64,000 nucleotides of DNA from assembly GCA_015680685.1 (NCBI GenBank), contig MNCI01037709.1:674347-738346 (forward strand), read 5' to 3'. The notes below the pieces were generated by a model that was not told where the DNA came from, searched no databases, and was given only the letters and a program-made list of their open reading frames with translations. Position numbers and translations under genes: made by a program. The first letter of the stretch is position 1. Every line of letters starts with the position of its first letter. This DNA is from Gnetum montanum (lineage: Eukaryota > Streptophyta > Gnetopsida > Gnetales > Gnetaceae). Positions 33,273 through 46,630 of the stretch are shown piece by piece.

Positions 33273-36113
33273 ATGGCACCAAATAAGGGAGCACTAGTAA
33301 GAAGACCTTTTCAATCAAGGGAGAAGTAGCCACAAGGAGGAAGGAGACATCAACAAAAACAACAACCTTTAACCTCTCAAAGAAACTCATGCAACTGGAC
33401 CTCTTCGGGAGGAGTCCAAAGTAGAATTTTTTCAAAAGATTCCCACTGCTGAAACTGACCAATCTAGGTAAGATGTGGCTTCAAGGCTAAGATTTAACTT
33501 AGAGGTCATACTAATAGAGGATTTCTTAGAAAATATCCAAACCAAGGAGGTTCAAAGTTCAATTCTCCAAAAACTAAACTTTGGATCCTTCTTGGAGTTG
33601 GTGTTCAAGGAAGTTCACACATAACTACAAGGGTCTCATATGTGGCCCATCCTCTTTTGTAATGGAGAATGGTACATGAGGGAGACCTACATGTTCTGGA
33701 ACAACTGGCAAGGAGATGTATCAGTGAAAATCAAAGACATCACTATCTCCTACTCAGTTGAAGACATTGTGGAGGCCCTTAATTTACTCAACACTAGGGC
33801 AACCTTGGCAACAATATCAACCTAGGTAGACCCAGAAGCTAGGAAAGAATGGATCTAGTGCTGCTATGGGATGGACCATAAGGAGTACAATGTACTCACA
33901 AAGGTAGAGCATATCTACTTTAAAATCACAGCCTATCACTTGAACCCCACGGTGAGGCCAAGCAAAGTCACAACCTTTTTTGCCTATGCGTGCATTGATT
34001 TAAGTGTTAAATTTCCTATTAACCTTTCATAAATCATCTATCCAGAGATAGAGAAGTGGTTCAAGGAAAATGAAAGAGGAAGGTAGACACTCTCCTTTTT
34101 ATGATTCATTTGAAAACTCTACAAAAGGGGAGGTATAGTGCACTATGGCAATGATATAGTCTACCATGCTATTACTACATCTTGGTAGGAGATGATAATG
34201 GATAAAGTAGCTACAAAGATGTAGGAAGAGGAGAGGCCACCACCACCACCATCTATAGGGGAAACCATACTCAAGGTAATTGTAATTTTTTTCATGACTC
34301 TAGAAACTTTATGAGTAGCAGTGACAATAATGTTAAAGTTTGGTAGGTGATGGGGAGCCATTGATTTATTGTCCAGCATTGAGCCATCTCAATGAATTCA
34401 TTAAGACCATCAGTTGGCTAGAGGAAACTACTTCCCTATTTTCAACAAAAAAAAAATCAAGCATTCAGAAGAACAAATCATAGCACTTGGGAAGCTACGG
34501 TGTCCATCCTTGAATAGGAGTTTCCTAAAATTTTTGGGAATGCCAAAACATTCTTGATGTGCCTGGAGAAAGGGGCAAGGATGACTATGTTGGTGATGCA
34601 ACACCAAGGATAAGAGAGAATGGTGAAGGTGGTGGTCGATAAGGTAGCATAAGCCCTTAACACTCTTGTGGCATCTATTCGAGATATTACCATAATGATA
34701 GATGTTCAAACATCTGTAGTAACAAGAAGTGGTCAACTAAGTGCTACCTAACATGAAGAAGTGTTGGAAAGACTAGTGGAATTTGGATATCTATTTTTAA
34801 AGATCTTTGATCTCTTTGATGAAATTGATATAACCTAGTTGTAGCTGCTACAGATGAAGGATAAATTCCTTATTGCCAATGCCCAACTACAAGAAACAAC
34901 CACTGAAAGTCAATGGTTGGTCATTGAAGTTATGGAGTTGTAAGCCTGTTTCTCCAACCCTACCATTCTTAACTCATACATCACTCAAGATGAAGCTTTT
35001 CAATAACTTCAACACAAAATCAGAGAGGTTGAGAATGCAAAGGAGATAGAGGTCTTCAAGAAATTCTTGTTGAAAGGCATGGCCTTCAACACTAACAAGA
35101 GCTTATCACAAGTCTATAGGGAGAACTTTGTTTTCACCTAGAATATCCATTGCATATGCAATGTCAAATAGTTGAAAGATCAAATAGTTGAATTTATTTG
35201 ATAGTAGTAGGAGTAGCTAGTCAAGGTGAACCTTGATCCGAGGAGGTTGACGATAGAAAATAGAAATATCTTGATGAAGGAAGTTCAAGTGCTCTACCAG
35301 AAATGGCCATGAAGGTTGTCACCTAGAAAAATGAGGCCCCTATATTTGAATAGGTTAAAAACCATTATAGGAACTAGGTTAGGCTCATCAAGGAAGTAAA
35401 TGAAAAAGAGATACAATTGGTTAAGGCGAAAATGAATGAAGTCCTCCAACAAATCCAAAAAAGAGGCAATGTATGGTAACCAATCTTTGATGAGTTAAAC
35501 ACATAAAATAAGGCAAAAAACCACCTAAAGAAGTTGCAAATCAAGGAGATGATAAAGTACATGAAGCTTGCCAACCTTTGTTATGCAAAGTTGGCTATAC
35601 TGATGGTAGGGAGGTTGAGGACCAAGTTGGAAAAGTAGGTAGCCAATTCCTACCTCTTGTATAAGGTGAAATTCAAGCACCATAAGGACACTAAGCTGCA
35701 GTTGGAGACAACCAATGTAGAGCTTGAAGTTCTTAGAAGCAGATTTGTTAACCAATGATCTATTGTTGAGAACCTAGTGAGAAGAATGAATAAATACCAC
35801 AAGCTTTAAAACTTAGTAAATACATTTGACATCAAATGTAAACAATTGACAACATGGTTTTTTCAATGCATAATAGATGTTCCCTGCAATGCCATGTCCA
35901 TGGGATATATCTGCACTAGCCCACATTGCTAAAGTCACGTGGATTGCATATGATCCTTGTGACAAGAAAGAGAAGATGAAGGCATTATTGTATGATTTTA
36001 GGATTTCACTAGTAGTAGTAGGACAATCTCAACCACCTCCATAACCATAAGCACTAAAACCTAGCAAAGGACCTTCAGCACCATAGGAGCCTCCACCTCT
36101 AGGCACTATTTGA
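33273..36113 (+). pseudogene. Third ORF of a gypsy relative (ORF3), old copy 1
   Basis: A degenerate protein homologous to ORF3 of element C (50325-47570). Both start MAP (ATG at 33273). The N-terminal domain reads TISYSVEDIVEALNLLNT and FKITAYHLNPT. It resembles the putative plant transposon protein domain found in plant gypsy third ORFs; this match is from memory and unverified. The C-terminal half is charged and helical, with LANLCYAKLAILMVG near 35560-35620, matched by LANLQYANLSMLIAG in element C. It ends with EPPPLGTI and a stop. Stops and frameshifts are frequent. Gag and pol are not present upstream. Confidence 0.65.
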
Positions 36114-36329
36114 AAATTTGCCTTGTCCTTAGCAACTCAAAAAATCCTACTAAAATTTTTATAAGAGCGGCCAATTTTTTTTTCATGCATACCAATTTTG
36201 TAATTTTGTATAGTCTAGCATTCAGATTCAATCAGTTAGTCAATTTGTTTTTTTTTTCAATTAATAAATTCCATACTTCCCCAATTTTTGTAAAAATCTT
36301 GATCCTACTTTTGTTCACTTGAGGATGAG

Positions 36330-36351
36330 TTTTCAGTTAGTCATGGGGATA
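36330..36351 (+). other. Polypurine tract before the LTR at 36352
   Basis: AGTTAGTCATGGGGATA directly precedes an LTR start (TGATGAAG), as expected for the primer of plus-strand synthesis. The same AGTCATGGGG core recurs elsewhere in the family. Confidence 0.6.
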
Positions 36352-36980
36352 TGATGAAGTGTTAATAAGTAGGTTTTGTCCATGAGGATGTGTTGATAAA
36401 GCCTTGTTAAAGCATCCTCGTCAATGTAGATGCATTGACACTAATGCAAGCGCAGTCTATGTAAGTGTACATACCATTTGCATTTATGGCATCTTGTGTT
36501 AATAGCATAGAGAAGCCCTTTTAGTTTGTCTTTGTTAGAGTTAGAATATTTGCCTTCGAGTGCCCATAATGTGAGTGAAAGAGATTGTACAAATCTTTAT
36601 TCAAGTGTCATGTAATTGAATGCAATGGTATGAATGACTATAAAGTTGAGATTTCTGGCATTCATTGTAGCACTTGCATTAGCTTAATCTTTCTAACTAG
36701 CACTTTACTTTACATGCATATTACATTCCATGTTATATTAATTAATTAATCATGAACACATAAGTATGACTGCTTCAAGAATAACATATAACACTTGGTA
36801 ATCCTAACAGATCATTTTATACATCCAATAATTATCACTTGGTAACCTAGTAGCATTAGTACTAGTTTTGAATGTGTATGGACAATGTATACAACTACTT
36901 ATGTTAGGGTAGTTAGTCTTTAGAACAAGTTAGATAGTTAAAATAGTTATAGTAATTATGTTTAAAATTTTATAACAAAC
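36352..36980 (+). repeat. 3' LTR of old ORF3 copy 1
   Basis: It begins TGATGAAG after the purine tract. A hairpin with 7-bp arms (36420-36426, 36433-36439) and a 6-base loop lies near the start. The R and U5 part (GAATATTTGCC..AGTGCCCATA, TCTTTATTCAAG, CACTTGGTAA) is homologous to 57800-58160. The right end is decayed and approximate. Confidence 0.65.
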
Positions 36981-38990
36981 TACACCAACATAAGTTAGCC
37001 TTGGAATGTGAGTCCAACTCTTGTTTAGTAGTAACTCATGAGATCACAACCCTTAGGGCTAAGATGAGTGAGCTAACCACTTTGAATGAGTCTCTTAAGA
37101 TGAAGGTCAAAAGATCTTCATTAGAAAAATAAGCAAACCTCTTGAATTAAATTTCTCTCTTAAAGGCTAAGAATGAAAAGATAAATAATCAAACCTTGGA
37201 GTTGTTTAAGAAGATAAAGGATGAGAAGAAAATAATTAAACACTTAGAATTAGATGCTTTAAGAAGGAAGAAACCCAAATAACAAAAGTGTCATTGGTGA
37301 CAAATCATCCACTTCATTTAGTATAAGAAATCCTTCATCAAGGTGTAGTTACAAGATCAACTTTGAACATTTTTTTAAAGATATTTTATAAATTAATTAA
37401 TTATTATTATTATCAAAGATTTTATCATATCAAGACTTATTATCCTTTTAGAAGATCAAAATTTCAAAATAATTCTCACTTAATCTTTCAAGATAGAATG
37501 GGCAAAAAGAATTTGCAAGTGGAACATACTAATCCATGGTTTCCTAAGATGAATTCAACTAAGACATAAGAAAAAAAATTGCTACTTCTCAAGGAATAAG
37601 ATCTTTACAATATCATAGTTAGTATTGTTTGACAACAAAACTGGATATACAGTTGAGTAAGAGAACATCCATGGAGAGATGAAGCTCAATGACGAACCTT
37701 AATGAAAAGAGACCATGGCAAAGAGGAGGATATAGGTAAAAGACTCAAAGAAATAAGTGGTAGTTAATCCTTCATCATTACTTCACTATTTCTAACTTGG
37801 GACTTATCCTAAGAAGGGAGGTTTAGGTATTATATTCTAAATGTTACAAGTAGGTTTACCATTTACCATTTTCAATATTTTTATATCTTTTCTTTAATGT
37901 TTCAAGATTTTTTAAAGATATATGCAAGTCATCAGACATGTCTTGAAAATTATAGTTATTTGATAGCTCTTACTTAATTGGCTATCAAATAACTATAAGG
38001 TAAAAGTGTGAAGAAGTGGGTCTAAAGACCCCACATGAAAATGCTCAAGAAAAGATTGTAGGTAATCAAGGGAGGATGGATTCATCATATTATTGTTCTG
38101 ACAATTCAATGATCAAGTTAGAGTTAAAGTTGAGCTAGAAAGCATCTTCAAGGATTAATCCTAAAAAGGAAAAATAAGTTATTAAGAGGTTTGCCCTTAG
38201 GAAGGTGTTATTTGAATACATGCTAGAATAAGGAAGAAGTCCCAATAACAAGAGTGAGATTGATCTCAAATCCACAACATCAAGCTACTTTGATAATCCA
38301 AGAAAAGGATAACAAAATAGGTATACTAATTGTTACCATTGAATATTTCCTAGATCTAAAGTTTTTTTTCATTATGATCAAGTTGATCACATTAAGGCCT
38401 AATGTCCATCTAGAAATATATTAATTTGTGCTACTTTTCACTTGATCAGTATCATGTGATAAGGTAGTAACACCTTACAAGATCACATGATAAAAAGATG
38501 GGTACCCAAGGAAAATTTTCAAGAAAAGCCACATGGAGGAAGATACCTTCCAACTTATACTTAAGAAACAAGACAAGTAAGGAATTATGGGTCTAGAAGG
38601 TAAGGAAAAATAAAATGGGGAGACACACTAGCAGGGATAACAAGAGCAAGTCCTTTCCAATAAGGTAAGTAAGATATTGTATTCCAACTCTTCATTAGAG
38701 TAATTTTTATTATTTTTGCTTTTATATTTTCTTCCTTAAGTATTTAGGAATTTTTAGAGATATGAAATGATTTCTAGACATGTCTTTGAAATTGACTCAC
38801 ACTTAGGTGGGATGCCTCACCTCTAAGGTAGACATGTACTTTGTAAGTTACAATCCCCTTAGGTAGCACATTTCAAATAATTGGAACATCCTAAATAAGG
38901 CCCTTAGGATTGAAACACCACCAAATTTTAGGCTTCTACATCTTCAATGGAAAATTTGTCTAAGTGTCAAAACTTAGCAAAATTTTTCTA
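36981..38990. other. Decayed retroelement-like sequence
   Basis: Fragments of a charged coiled-coil reading frame (LKAKNEKINNQTLELFKKI at about 37157-37212) and a knuckle-like FHYDQVDHIKA-CPS (about 38364-38410) suggest a copia-type gag. The reading is too broken for a firm call. No LTR ends were identified around it. Confidence 0.3.
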
Positions 38991-39103
38991 AGTGTGGGTG
39001 TTATAGTAGCACACATTGAGGCCTGTTCTGCAAGAATTTTTTAAGTGTTAGTAGTAGTCACATGAAACTTTTTATAAGTGTCTTGATACACTCTCAATCT
39101 ACC

Positions 39104-39700
39104 TGCTATGCTCCCTAGTGTAGCTAGTGTAGCACACACTTCCATAGCCAGTTTGCCCAAGCTTTAAGCTAGAAGTGGTCAAGGGGTTGCTTGGGATGGA
39201 TGAAATAGTTCAGAAAATTTTCTATCTCTTGAGTTATTACGCTTGCTACGCTCCATAGCATAGCTAGTGTAACACATGTTTCAGTGGCTAGTCCTCCCAA
39301 GTACCAGGCTAGAGGTTGTCAGAATTGCTTGGGATGAAAAAAATAGTTTGGCAAATTTTCTATCTTTTGGGTTGCTACACCCTACTACGCTCCACAACGT
39401 AGCAAGCATAGCATAGGTTATAGTGTCTAGTTTTGCCTAAGTGTTGGGTAAGGATCTATCAAGCTAGCTTGACATGGAAGACACATTTGGCACATTCTCT
39501 AACTTTCGAGGCTACCTCTCCTGCTACGTCCCAGAGTGTAGCCAATGTACCATGAAGGAAGATTGCAAATTTTATCAAAATTTGACTAAGTATCCCTGCT
39601 ATGCTTGCCAATGTAGCCAGCGTAACCAATGTGAAACATCAAAATTTTACAAATTTTCACTAAGTGTTGTGTTATGCTTTAGAGCGTAGCTAGCTTGACA
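39104..39700. repeat. Degenerate 140-bp tandem repeat
   Basis: The core TGCTACGCTCC followed by a TAGC-GTAGC-like return arm starts at about 39104, 39244, 39383, 39532, 39597 and 39672. Spacing is 140, 139, 149, 65 and 75 bases. Related cores recur at about 40017-40058 and 40588. The repeats lie upstream of the TATA box at 40122, so they probably form the U3 part of an LTR. Confidence 0.7.
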
Positions 39701-40064
39701 TAGAAAAATCCTTCGACAACCTCCAAAAGCCTCCAGAACTTGGCATCAACCTTCCTCTTGGCTTTGACATCCCTCTGGTAATCAAGATCAGTGATTTACA
39801 TTTCTTTTGCACCTCCCATTGGTTCCAAAATTGTTCCTACACTTGGCCCTACTATAAACAGGGGGAAGACATAGTCCTAGAGCATAGCCTCCAAGTTGCA
39901 TTGTTTGCAGGTACATTGTGGTCTCTCAAACTCTGGCACTTGCAGTTTGGGTAGTGTGGTTATAGTTTAGTCATCTCTAGTACTCATTGTTATTCTTTAG
40001 AGCATAACACTTTGCTACTCTCATGAGAGCGTAACATGTCAGCATAACCCCATCTACGCTCATG

Positions 40065-40129
40065 CCATGTGGCACCCATGCCACATGGTTCCTAATCTGT
40101 GTTTCACATTAAACCTAGCCCTATAAATA
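40065..40129 (+). promoter_or_regulatory. LTR-type promoter with hairpin
   Basis: A perfect hairpin with 9-bp arms (CCATGTGGC at 40065-40073, GCCACATGG at 40080-40088) and a 6-base loop precedes TATAAATA at 40122-40129. Upstream lie the tandem repeats at 39104-39700. It is probably the promoter of an LTR; the element's ends were not found. Confidence 0.5.
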
Positions 40130-41534
40130 CCCCAATGTTTAACACTCTAGGGGTTGGCAAATCAAAATAGCATTGGGAATTTTAGCTATCTAAGCATCCT
40201 TGACACTCTCGCACACGAGCATCTGAGCTTCACACCTTGGTGCCTCCCAAAATGTAGTCCATCATTGCACTCACAGAACACAACAACAGCCAACCCAGTG
40301 GATTCAGCCTCCACCGCAGCCATTAGCTTCACATCCTATGCATCCTAGAGACTGTGATGAACTGCTACACTACACTTTTCCTGCTTGACACCATGTACCA
40401 TTCTCATCTCTTGTCTAGTAAAAGTTATAGTCCCCATTTTTGGGGTGGTGCATTTCTTTGTTCTTAAGCTCTGTTCCATTTCTTTTCTAAGAATTTTTCT
40501 TTGATATTAAGCATAACTCTTGAATTTTTTTGCTATTTGATACATATTTGCACATTCACATTGCTGTTTGTAGGTTGGGACACCCTACTATGCTTTGGCT
40601 TAGCTAGTCCCAGTGTCTGCGCGTAACATAGTATAAACCCTTCTTACATACGGTCATTCTAACACCACATAAGTCCCTGTTTGATTAACCAAATCATTTA
40701 GGACACCTTGTTTCCATTTCTTAGCACAACCCTCACATGAATTTTGGGTTAGGCTATATGCTCACCGACCTCTCGATGTTTTAGCCACCAACGTTTTTGG
40801 ACATCACAGGGTTGTCCACTTTTTCTTTGAAATTTCCCAACCACAAGAGGTGAGTTTTGCAAGTGATGTCTTGTAGCTTCATGAACTTCTAGTTTTAATT
40901 CATTTACACTCATTTCAAAATGAGACATCCAATTTCAATAAAGTATAGAGTTTAAGCACTAATAGATATTATTTCACAATGTTACTCGACAAAGTACTTT
41001 AATTGTTATTCCATTCCATGGCCATGATGATGCTTCCATGTAAGGAAAGTAAGCATTTCTTCCATAAGCTTGTTAACTATGGAATTGAATATCATGAAGC
41101 ACTTATGTAAGGGGAGCACTAGAATTTTCATGAGCAACTAGAACAAAATGAATTTTATATATGAATAGAGATAATATCTTGTTCCAAAAGATCAAACAAA
41201 AAATAAAGCTTCATTCACATCTTTGAAAGGAGTAAGCAGCAGTTGGTATAAAGTAAGATAGACAACTATGACACGTAGATGGATGAGTGCATTTGACTGA
41301 TTAGTTCTATCCTTTTTGGTTGATGTCCAAAAAGAAGGGAGAAGTGTGAAAATGTATCTTTGGAATCTAAATGTCTGTGCTTACATATTTTACTTGCTTT
41401 GTAATATTTTGTTTTATGATATGATTGGAAATATAATTTTATGAAGTTGATATAATAAGATAATAAAAATGCATTCCTTTGTTAAGATTTTATTACTTTT
41501 TATCTAACTTAAATCCACTATTTTTGAGATCACC
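40130..41534. other. No recognisable gene
   Basis: Probable remainder of the LTR whose promoter is at 40065-40129, then AT-rich sequence leading to the copia-like purine tract. No protein motif was convincing. Confidence 0.4.
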
Positions 41535-43048
41535 AAAAAGGAGGAGATTGTTAACGAATTTTGTATTTTAGTTAGTCAAAACTTGTAAATGGAGAAGTGT
41601 GTTTTGGTGGCTATGCTTATTAGTAAACTTGACATGATTAAGGATGCTTGGGAACTAATGTAGAACATGTAATGTGACATCCATAAGATTCTTGGAAGAG
41701 CCTGAGATCCCATGTAAAGATAAGTGGGAAGCTTCAAATTTTCTTGGAAAGTCCCAAATTGGAGTTTGTGAAGTTTCAAGTTTTCTTGGGAACTCCCATG
41801 TAAAGACTTAATGGGTTCAATGCAAGATCAAGGTATAGATATGGAATTTGAAGACTTTTTGTTGAAGATCATTAAAGAAGAGTTTTTGAACCAAAGATCA
41901 TATTGACTTTCATGTTGGAAGTCTCAACTTTTTTGGGAAATTTGAGTTAAAGGGTGGACATGCTAGCTAACAAGTGAATATTCCAATCCCAAGGTGGGCA
42001 TCCACACTCGAAGTTGGATGTTTTAGTAAAGAGAAAATAGATTTTTAAGCTTATCTTCCAACCAAGATGGACATCCACCCTAGAAGGTGAGCATCCCATA
42101 GGATGGATGTCCAACCAAAATAGAAGTAGATGATAGGATGGACATCCCAACTATTTTATAGTGGATGTACAAAGCACAAAGTAAACATTTTAGATATTTG
42201 TTGGTTGAAACAAAAAAATTCATCCTAGATCTTTAATTAATCCATTACATACATTTGAGGTTAGCTACACAATTAATTTGTGGGTACTCTTGCATTACTT
42301 TTGGCTTTCACTTGGTTTCAGATTGGCTTGACTATTGCATTAGGGTTATAAAATTGAAATTGGGAGTTGCTCCACCTATGGGACATTCATGTAATTGCTT
42401 TCAAGGTTTGAGTGATGATTTGATCTATTGATTTGTGATTGATTTATTATCATATCATTTGTATTTTCATTTCATCTAGGATTAGTTATATCCATTATGT
42501 TTTTTTCCCTAGGCCTTGTACATATTTTTTTGTAGATTTTATTATAAGAGTATCTTTCTTCACTCTCTTTTTTAATTACATTCTTCAATTACACTAATGA
42601 ATGTAGATACTCTCTCAGGAAAGATTTACCTTGAAGCCTAGATGGAGTCTTACTTGGATGGCCAAGTGTTTGATGATTTACTCTTGCCCTGAGGGATTGT
42701 AAGTATGCCTTACATGAGTAGCATATTTATACTTAGCCTTGTTAGGTTCTTGGGAGTCTTGTAGGTTACCAATCTTGTTTCTTATTTTTCCTTTACCTTG
42801 AGGAGTTGTGTGTGCTTTTTGTGAGACCATCACATTTGTACTCAACCTTGTGAGATTCTTAGAATTCCTACCAAATACCAAACTTTGAGTCTTGTTTGTT
42901 CTGCAAGGAGTGTGTAGCATCTAAAACTCTACCTTGTAATATTATCAACCATTATTTAGTTTCAATAAATTTACTATGGTAAAATTTATCATACATATTG
43001 GTGATTGTATTCCTTTGTGCATTTCATTTTTTTTTACTATTTCCAACA
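41535..43048 (+). repeat. Copia-like 3' LTR with purine tract
   Basis: AAAAAGGAGGAGAT (41535-41548) precedes TGTTAACG at 41549. The right end TTCCAACA at 43048 gives matching TGTT...AACA termini and a length of 1500 bp. The purine tract of the type AAGGGGGAGATTG is usual in plant copia elements. No pol could be recognised upstream and no second LTR was found, so this is an isolated 3' end. Confidence 0.55.
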
Positions 43049-43129
43049 TTAAGTTTGAATTTATTTATTTTATTTTGAACTCATTCATTCCCTTCTTTTG
43101 ATTTCATTGATCTACAAGAGCAGCATCAC

Positions 43130-44103
43130 ATGCCCATCAAAAGACCATTGCTACTTATAGGATGAAAATAAAAGCATTACAATAGAAAATTAAATGTTGG
43201 AAAAAGTGCGGAAAGAAAATGAGAAAATTATAGTAAGCCTTAGCCACATCCAGAAATAGATGATAAAAGCTAATCTGGAGTCACAAGGTTAGTTAAGAAG
43301 AATAGGAACTTAACCATGTATGAGGCTTAAGTAATTCGATAGTAGCCTATAATTGAAATCATTAGTAGAAAGAAGCAAAGTAATAGGAGATTTAAAAAAA
43401 TAATTACCAAGATTAAGACTACAAAAGAAGATAAATGAAAAAGAAATCAAAGTAGCCAAGGATAAGCTAAGCATTGCATTCCAACCATTTTCTGTAACTA
43501 CATGGGTAAGTATCCTTAATGGAATCCATTCAAGGAATGAGATCAAGTTCAAAATGAAAAATGTTTACATTGAATACCTAACTAAGTAGCTCAACTTGAT
43601 TAACTTACAATATGCTAATATAATAATTCTCATAGTTGGTAAGCCTTGATTAAAGCTAGAAAATCAAGTTGGAACTATATTCCCTATCTTTGCATGTGAC
43701 TTCTAACTCCATAACCAAGCCAAGAAAAAGTAATAATTACAAACATGGAGTTTGACTTTCTAAAAATTAAATTTATATAAAGAAACATAGTAGAGAACCT
43801 TGCAAAATGCATGGTGGACTACCATGAGGTCAATAATTGAGTAAGAGTACTTGAAGTTGAACATACTCAATTCACCACTTTATTTCTCTAAGGAAATAAG
43901 ATGTTCATAGTGCTACCATGTCCATGGAATATTCCAACAACTCTTAAACTCATTGAACTTGCTTTGAAAGTCAAAAATCCACAAAATCATGATGAAAAGT
44001 TCAAGTCCACCTTATTCATTTTCATATGTTCCAGAAGGAATCGATAGGGAAACTACAAGAGACGCCAAGGTCTAAAGAACTACCACCACCAAGAAAAACA
44101 TGA
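43130..44103 (+). pseudogene. ORF3 C-terminal part, old copy 2
   Basis: A decayed piece homologous to the C-terminal coiled-coil half of ORF3. LINLQYANIIILIVG (about 43596-43640) aligns with LANLQYANLSMLIAG of element C, and the piece ends ELPPPRKT with TGA at 44101-44103, matching the EPPPL-x-T ends of the other copies. The N-terminal domain is missing. It has many stops. Confidence 0.6.
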
Positions 44104-44333
44104 AGATTCATAGTTGACAAAATTTTGAAAGATGTTCTAAATTTCCATAATATTTTATGTCTATCTAGTTGTTTGTTACCTTTTTGTAACACAACTATTT
44201 AAATAAGTTTTGTAACATGACACTTAAGCTTTTGTTAGGAAGCCGGTTAGTATCACTTTCACAAATTTTGTAACAAATTTTATTCCATTTTTATATGACT
44301 TGCGGATGAGGTTTTAGTTAGTTGTTTAAGGTA

Positions 44334-45070
44334 TGATGAACAATAAAAAGTTAGTATCGGTTAGTTGCAATATCACATCTACAATCTTACAGCTCTTATC
44401 TTGTAAATTCTATGCTATGATGTGATTTTATACATGCAAAATCATAATAGTAATATATGTTTATAAATATAGTTCACCTACCATGTTTATGGCATCATTT
44501 ACTTAGTATCATAGTCAAACTCTTATAGTTTTTTTTTCCATTCCTTGTAGCAATTAGCGAGTGACCACAATATGGATTCAAGTTAATTTTATGACATCTT
44601 TATTTAAGCGAAATGTACCTAGGCAAGTTCCATGACAAGTAATAAAAATCTAGATTGATTCCATTTCATTATAGCACTTTGACTTAGATTAGATTTAATT
44701 TTGATGATTTAATTTTTTAGTTATTTATTTTTCCTTAGTGTAATGTTTACAATTCATTTACACATTAATTATATAGTAGAATTAGTGCAACCCAATTTGA
44801 AATGTAACATTTTTTCATTTGGTAATTTCAATAGTGGTATTGCGTAGTACACCCAATAGCATATTACTTGGTAATCCTAGCAATGGATGCATTAGTCTAG
44901 ATCACAATCACTAATTGGAGTTGGAACACTCATCATCCTTAGGCTAGCTTCAAGTTTACTTTTATTATTAATTAAATTAGATCGTTAATTTTTATAATTT
45001 TAATTAGTTTAATTAATAACTGCACAACATCAATCATCATGTTTCTCAATTGTTCTTAACCATACAAATT
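44334..45070 (+). repeat. 3' LTR of old ORF3 copy 2
   Basis: It starts TGATGAAC after GAGGTTTTAGTTAGTTG, the decayed equivalent of the family's purine-tract region. Inverted 8-bp arms (44372-44379, 44419-44426) precede TATAAATA at 44462-44469. ACTTGGTAATCCTAGCAATG and the end phrase TTCTTAACCATACAA match the other LTRs. The end is approximate. Confidence 0.6.
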
Positions 45071-46269
45071 AAGGACCACTATGAATATAGTTGGAAAGAT
45101 AACAACATGTGATCAAGCACTAAAGTAACTCAACACCATGCTAGCTTCATTCATGGATTACAATATAGTCTACCATGATGCTTGTAAATTGTATGATTGA
45201 GCATTAAGCATACTTGCTACTCATCGTACATATCTAATTTTCTTCAGCTTATCTTGCAAGCATAAATTCTAGAATAGTGCTCAAAAGCTTAGCAAAAATA
45301 TTGTTGATTACAAGCACTTTCTAATTATTTAAATCTTTTTTATCTCCTTTTAAAAAAGCATAATTACTTTATTGATTTAGTATTTCTTTTCTAATCTTGT
45401 TTACATAACCAAAATTTTCTTCTACATGGTGTTCCATCTAATAACCCTTTACATTTAAGCCTTTCTCCTTGGAAGTTATTTACATTAGTAGATTTTTGTA
45501 ATGCTAGGATTTTTATGACTTATATTGTGTCATAAAAAATGAAGAAGGTATAACTATTATTAGGAAACTCTCCTATTTTTTCATTGTTATGGAACAAATT
45601 TTGAAAAAAAATTTGAATATCTTTGAGAAGAAAACATAGTCTAATATTCTTATGCTTTAAAATAAGAGCAAAAAAAAAATTGATATCTTTCTTTATCATT
45701 AATAATAAGCTAGTTTATCTATACTTTACAATTTTATTATTCTTAGTTTGCTTCGAATTTTTATGAATTGATAGTCTTTGGTGAGTAATAGGATAATTAG
45801 GAAAAATATGTGGCTCATCATGAAGGTGATCAATACAATCTTAGTCAAATTTATTATCAATCTCTATTTTATGATTTAGAAATAAGTGTTTTAGGGTTTT
45901 CTTCAAATCTAATCTCAATTTAAATCTATTTGATTTCTTGTAAGCCTAATTGAGATATGAATTGAACATGATTATTAATTCTAGATAAATTCATACAAAA
46001 ATATAGTATAATATATTTAAATGCATGTTATAAGTGTACTAAGGTTTGCTTTTTAATATTTTTTGTTGTGAAATCCTCCAAAAATGGGGCTAAATTCGTG
46101 CTCAAACTCTTACATTGAATTAATATTTTTTCTCATTTTATATGGTAGACATTACTATGACCTTTGTTGCTTATAGTTGAGTTAACAAGACCTCTAGAAA
46201 TTTGGAGTTAGTTGTGATGTTTGGTGTAACCGTAGCAAGGTATTTCAATAACAATTTAATGATTCTTAA
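45071..46269. other. AT-rich stretch, possibly decayed PLE
   Basis: No clear gene. It lies directly upstream of the PLE fragment and may contain its reverse transcriptase in unrecognisable form. I looked for RT blocks and found none. Confidence 0.35.
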
Positions 46270-46630
46270 AATAAAAAATTATTGTAAACAACATTTGTAG
46301 ATTTATGAAAAGGACTTAGAGAATAAAAGTGCATGAATGCTATTGTATAAAAATACAAATTGTTTTGACTATTATGATATAACCTCTTTTTATAAAGAGG
46401 CTAATTATTTGAACACTATCTTTAAAGTCAACAACTTTGATGAAAAGACTATTCCTAAAGCATGGATAAAATCAATACATTTTTTGCTAGATATAATAGA
46501 TGTTCCTTCTAATATAGAAATAGATTTAAAAAAATAATTTTTTTCAAATAGAAAACTTATCAACATTTCCTATATCAAAGGTATTTCTAAGAATATAGCT
46601 AGAGTTTAGGAAAACATGATGTTATGATGT
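46270..46630 (+). pseudogene. Penelope-like element, upstream part
   Basis: A plus-strand frame (notably 46337-46537) reads YLNTIFKVNNFDEKTIPKAW, then after a stop YIKGISKNIARV just before element C. Both resemble the segment between RT and endonuclease in Penelope-like elements, where an NGY-like block and a YVKGLSEKI-like block occur. The frame resumes at 55010 on the far side of element C with the GIY-YIG domain. The final GATGT (46626-46630) is the target duplication. Confidence 0.65.

Noticed and set aside
39100-39700. CRISPR array suggested by spaced repeats
   Set aside because: Units are degenerate, have no constant-length unique spacers, and lie in an LTR of a plant genome.
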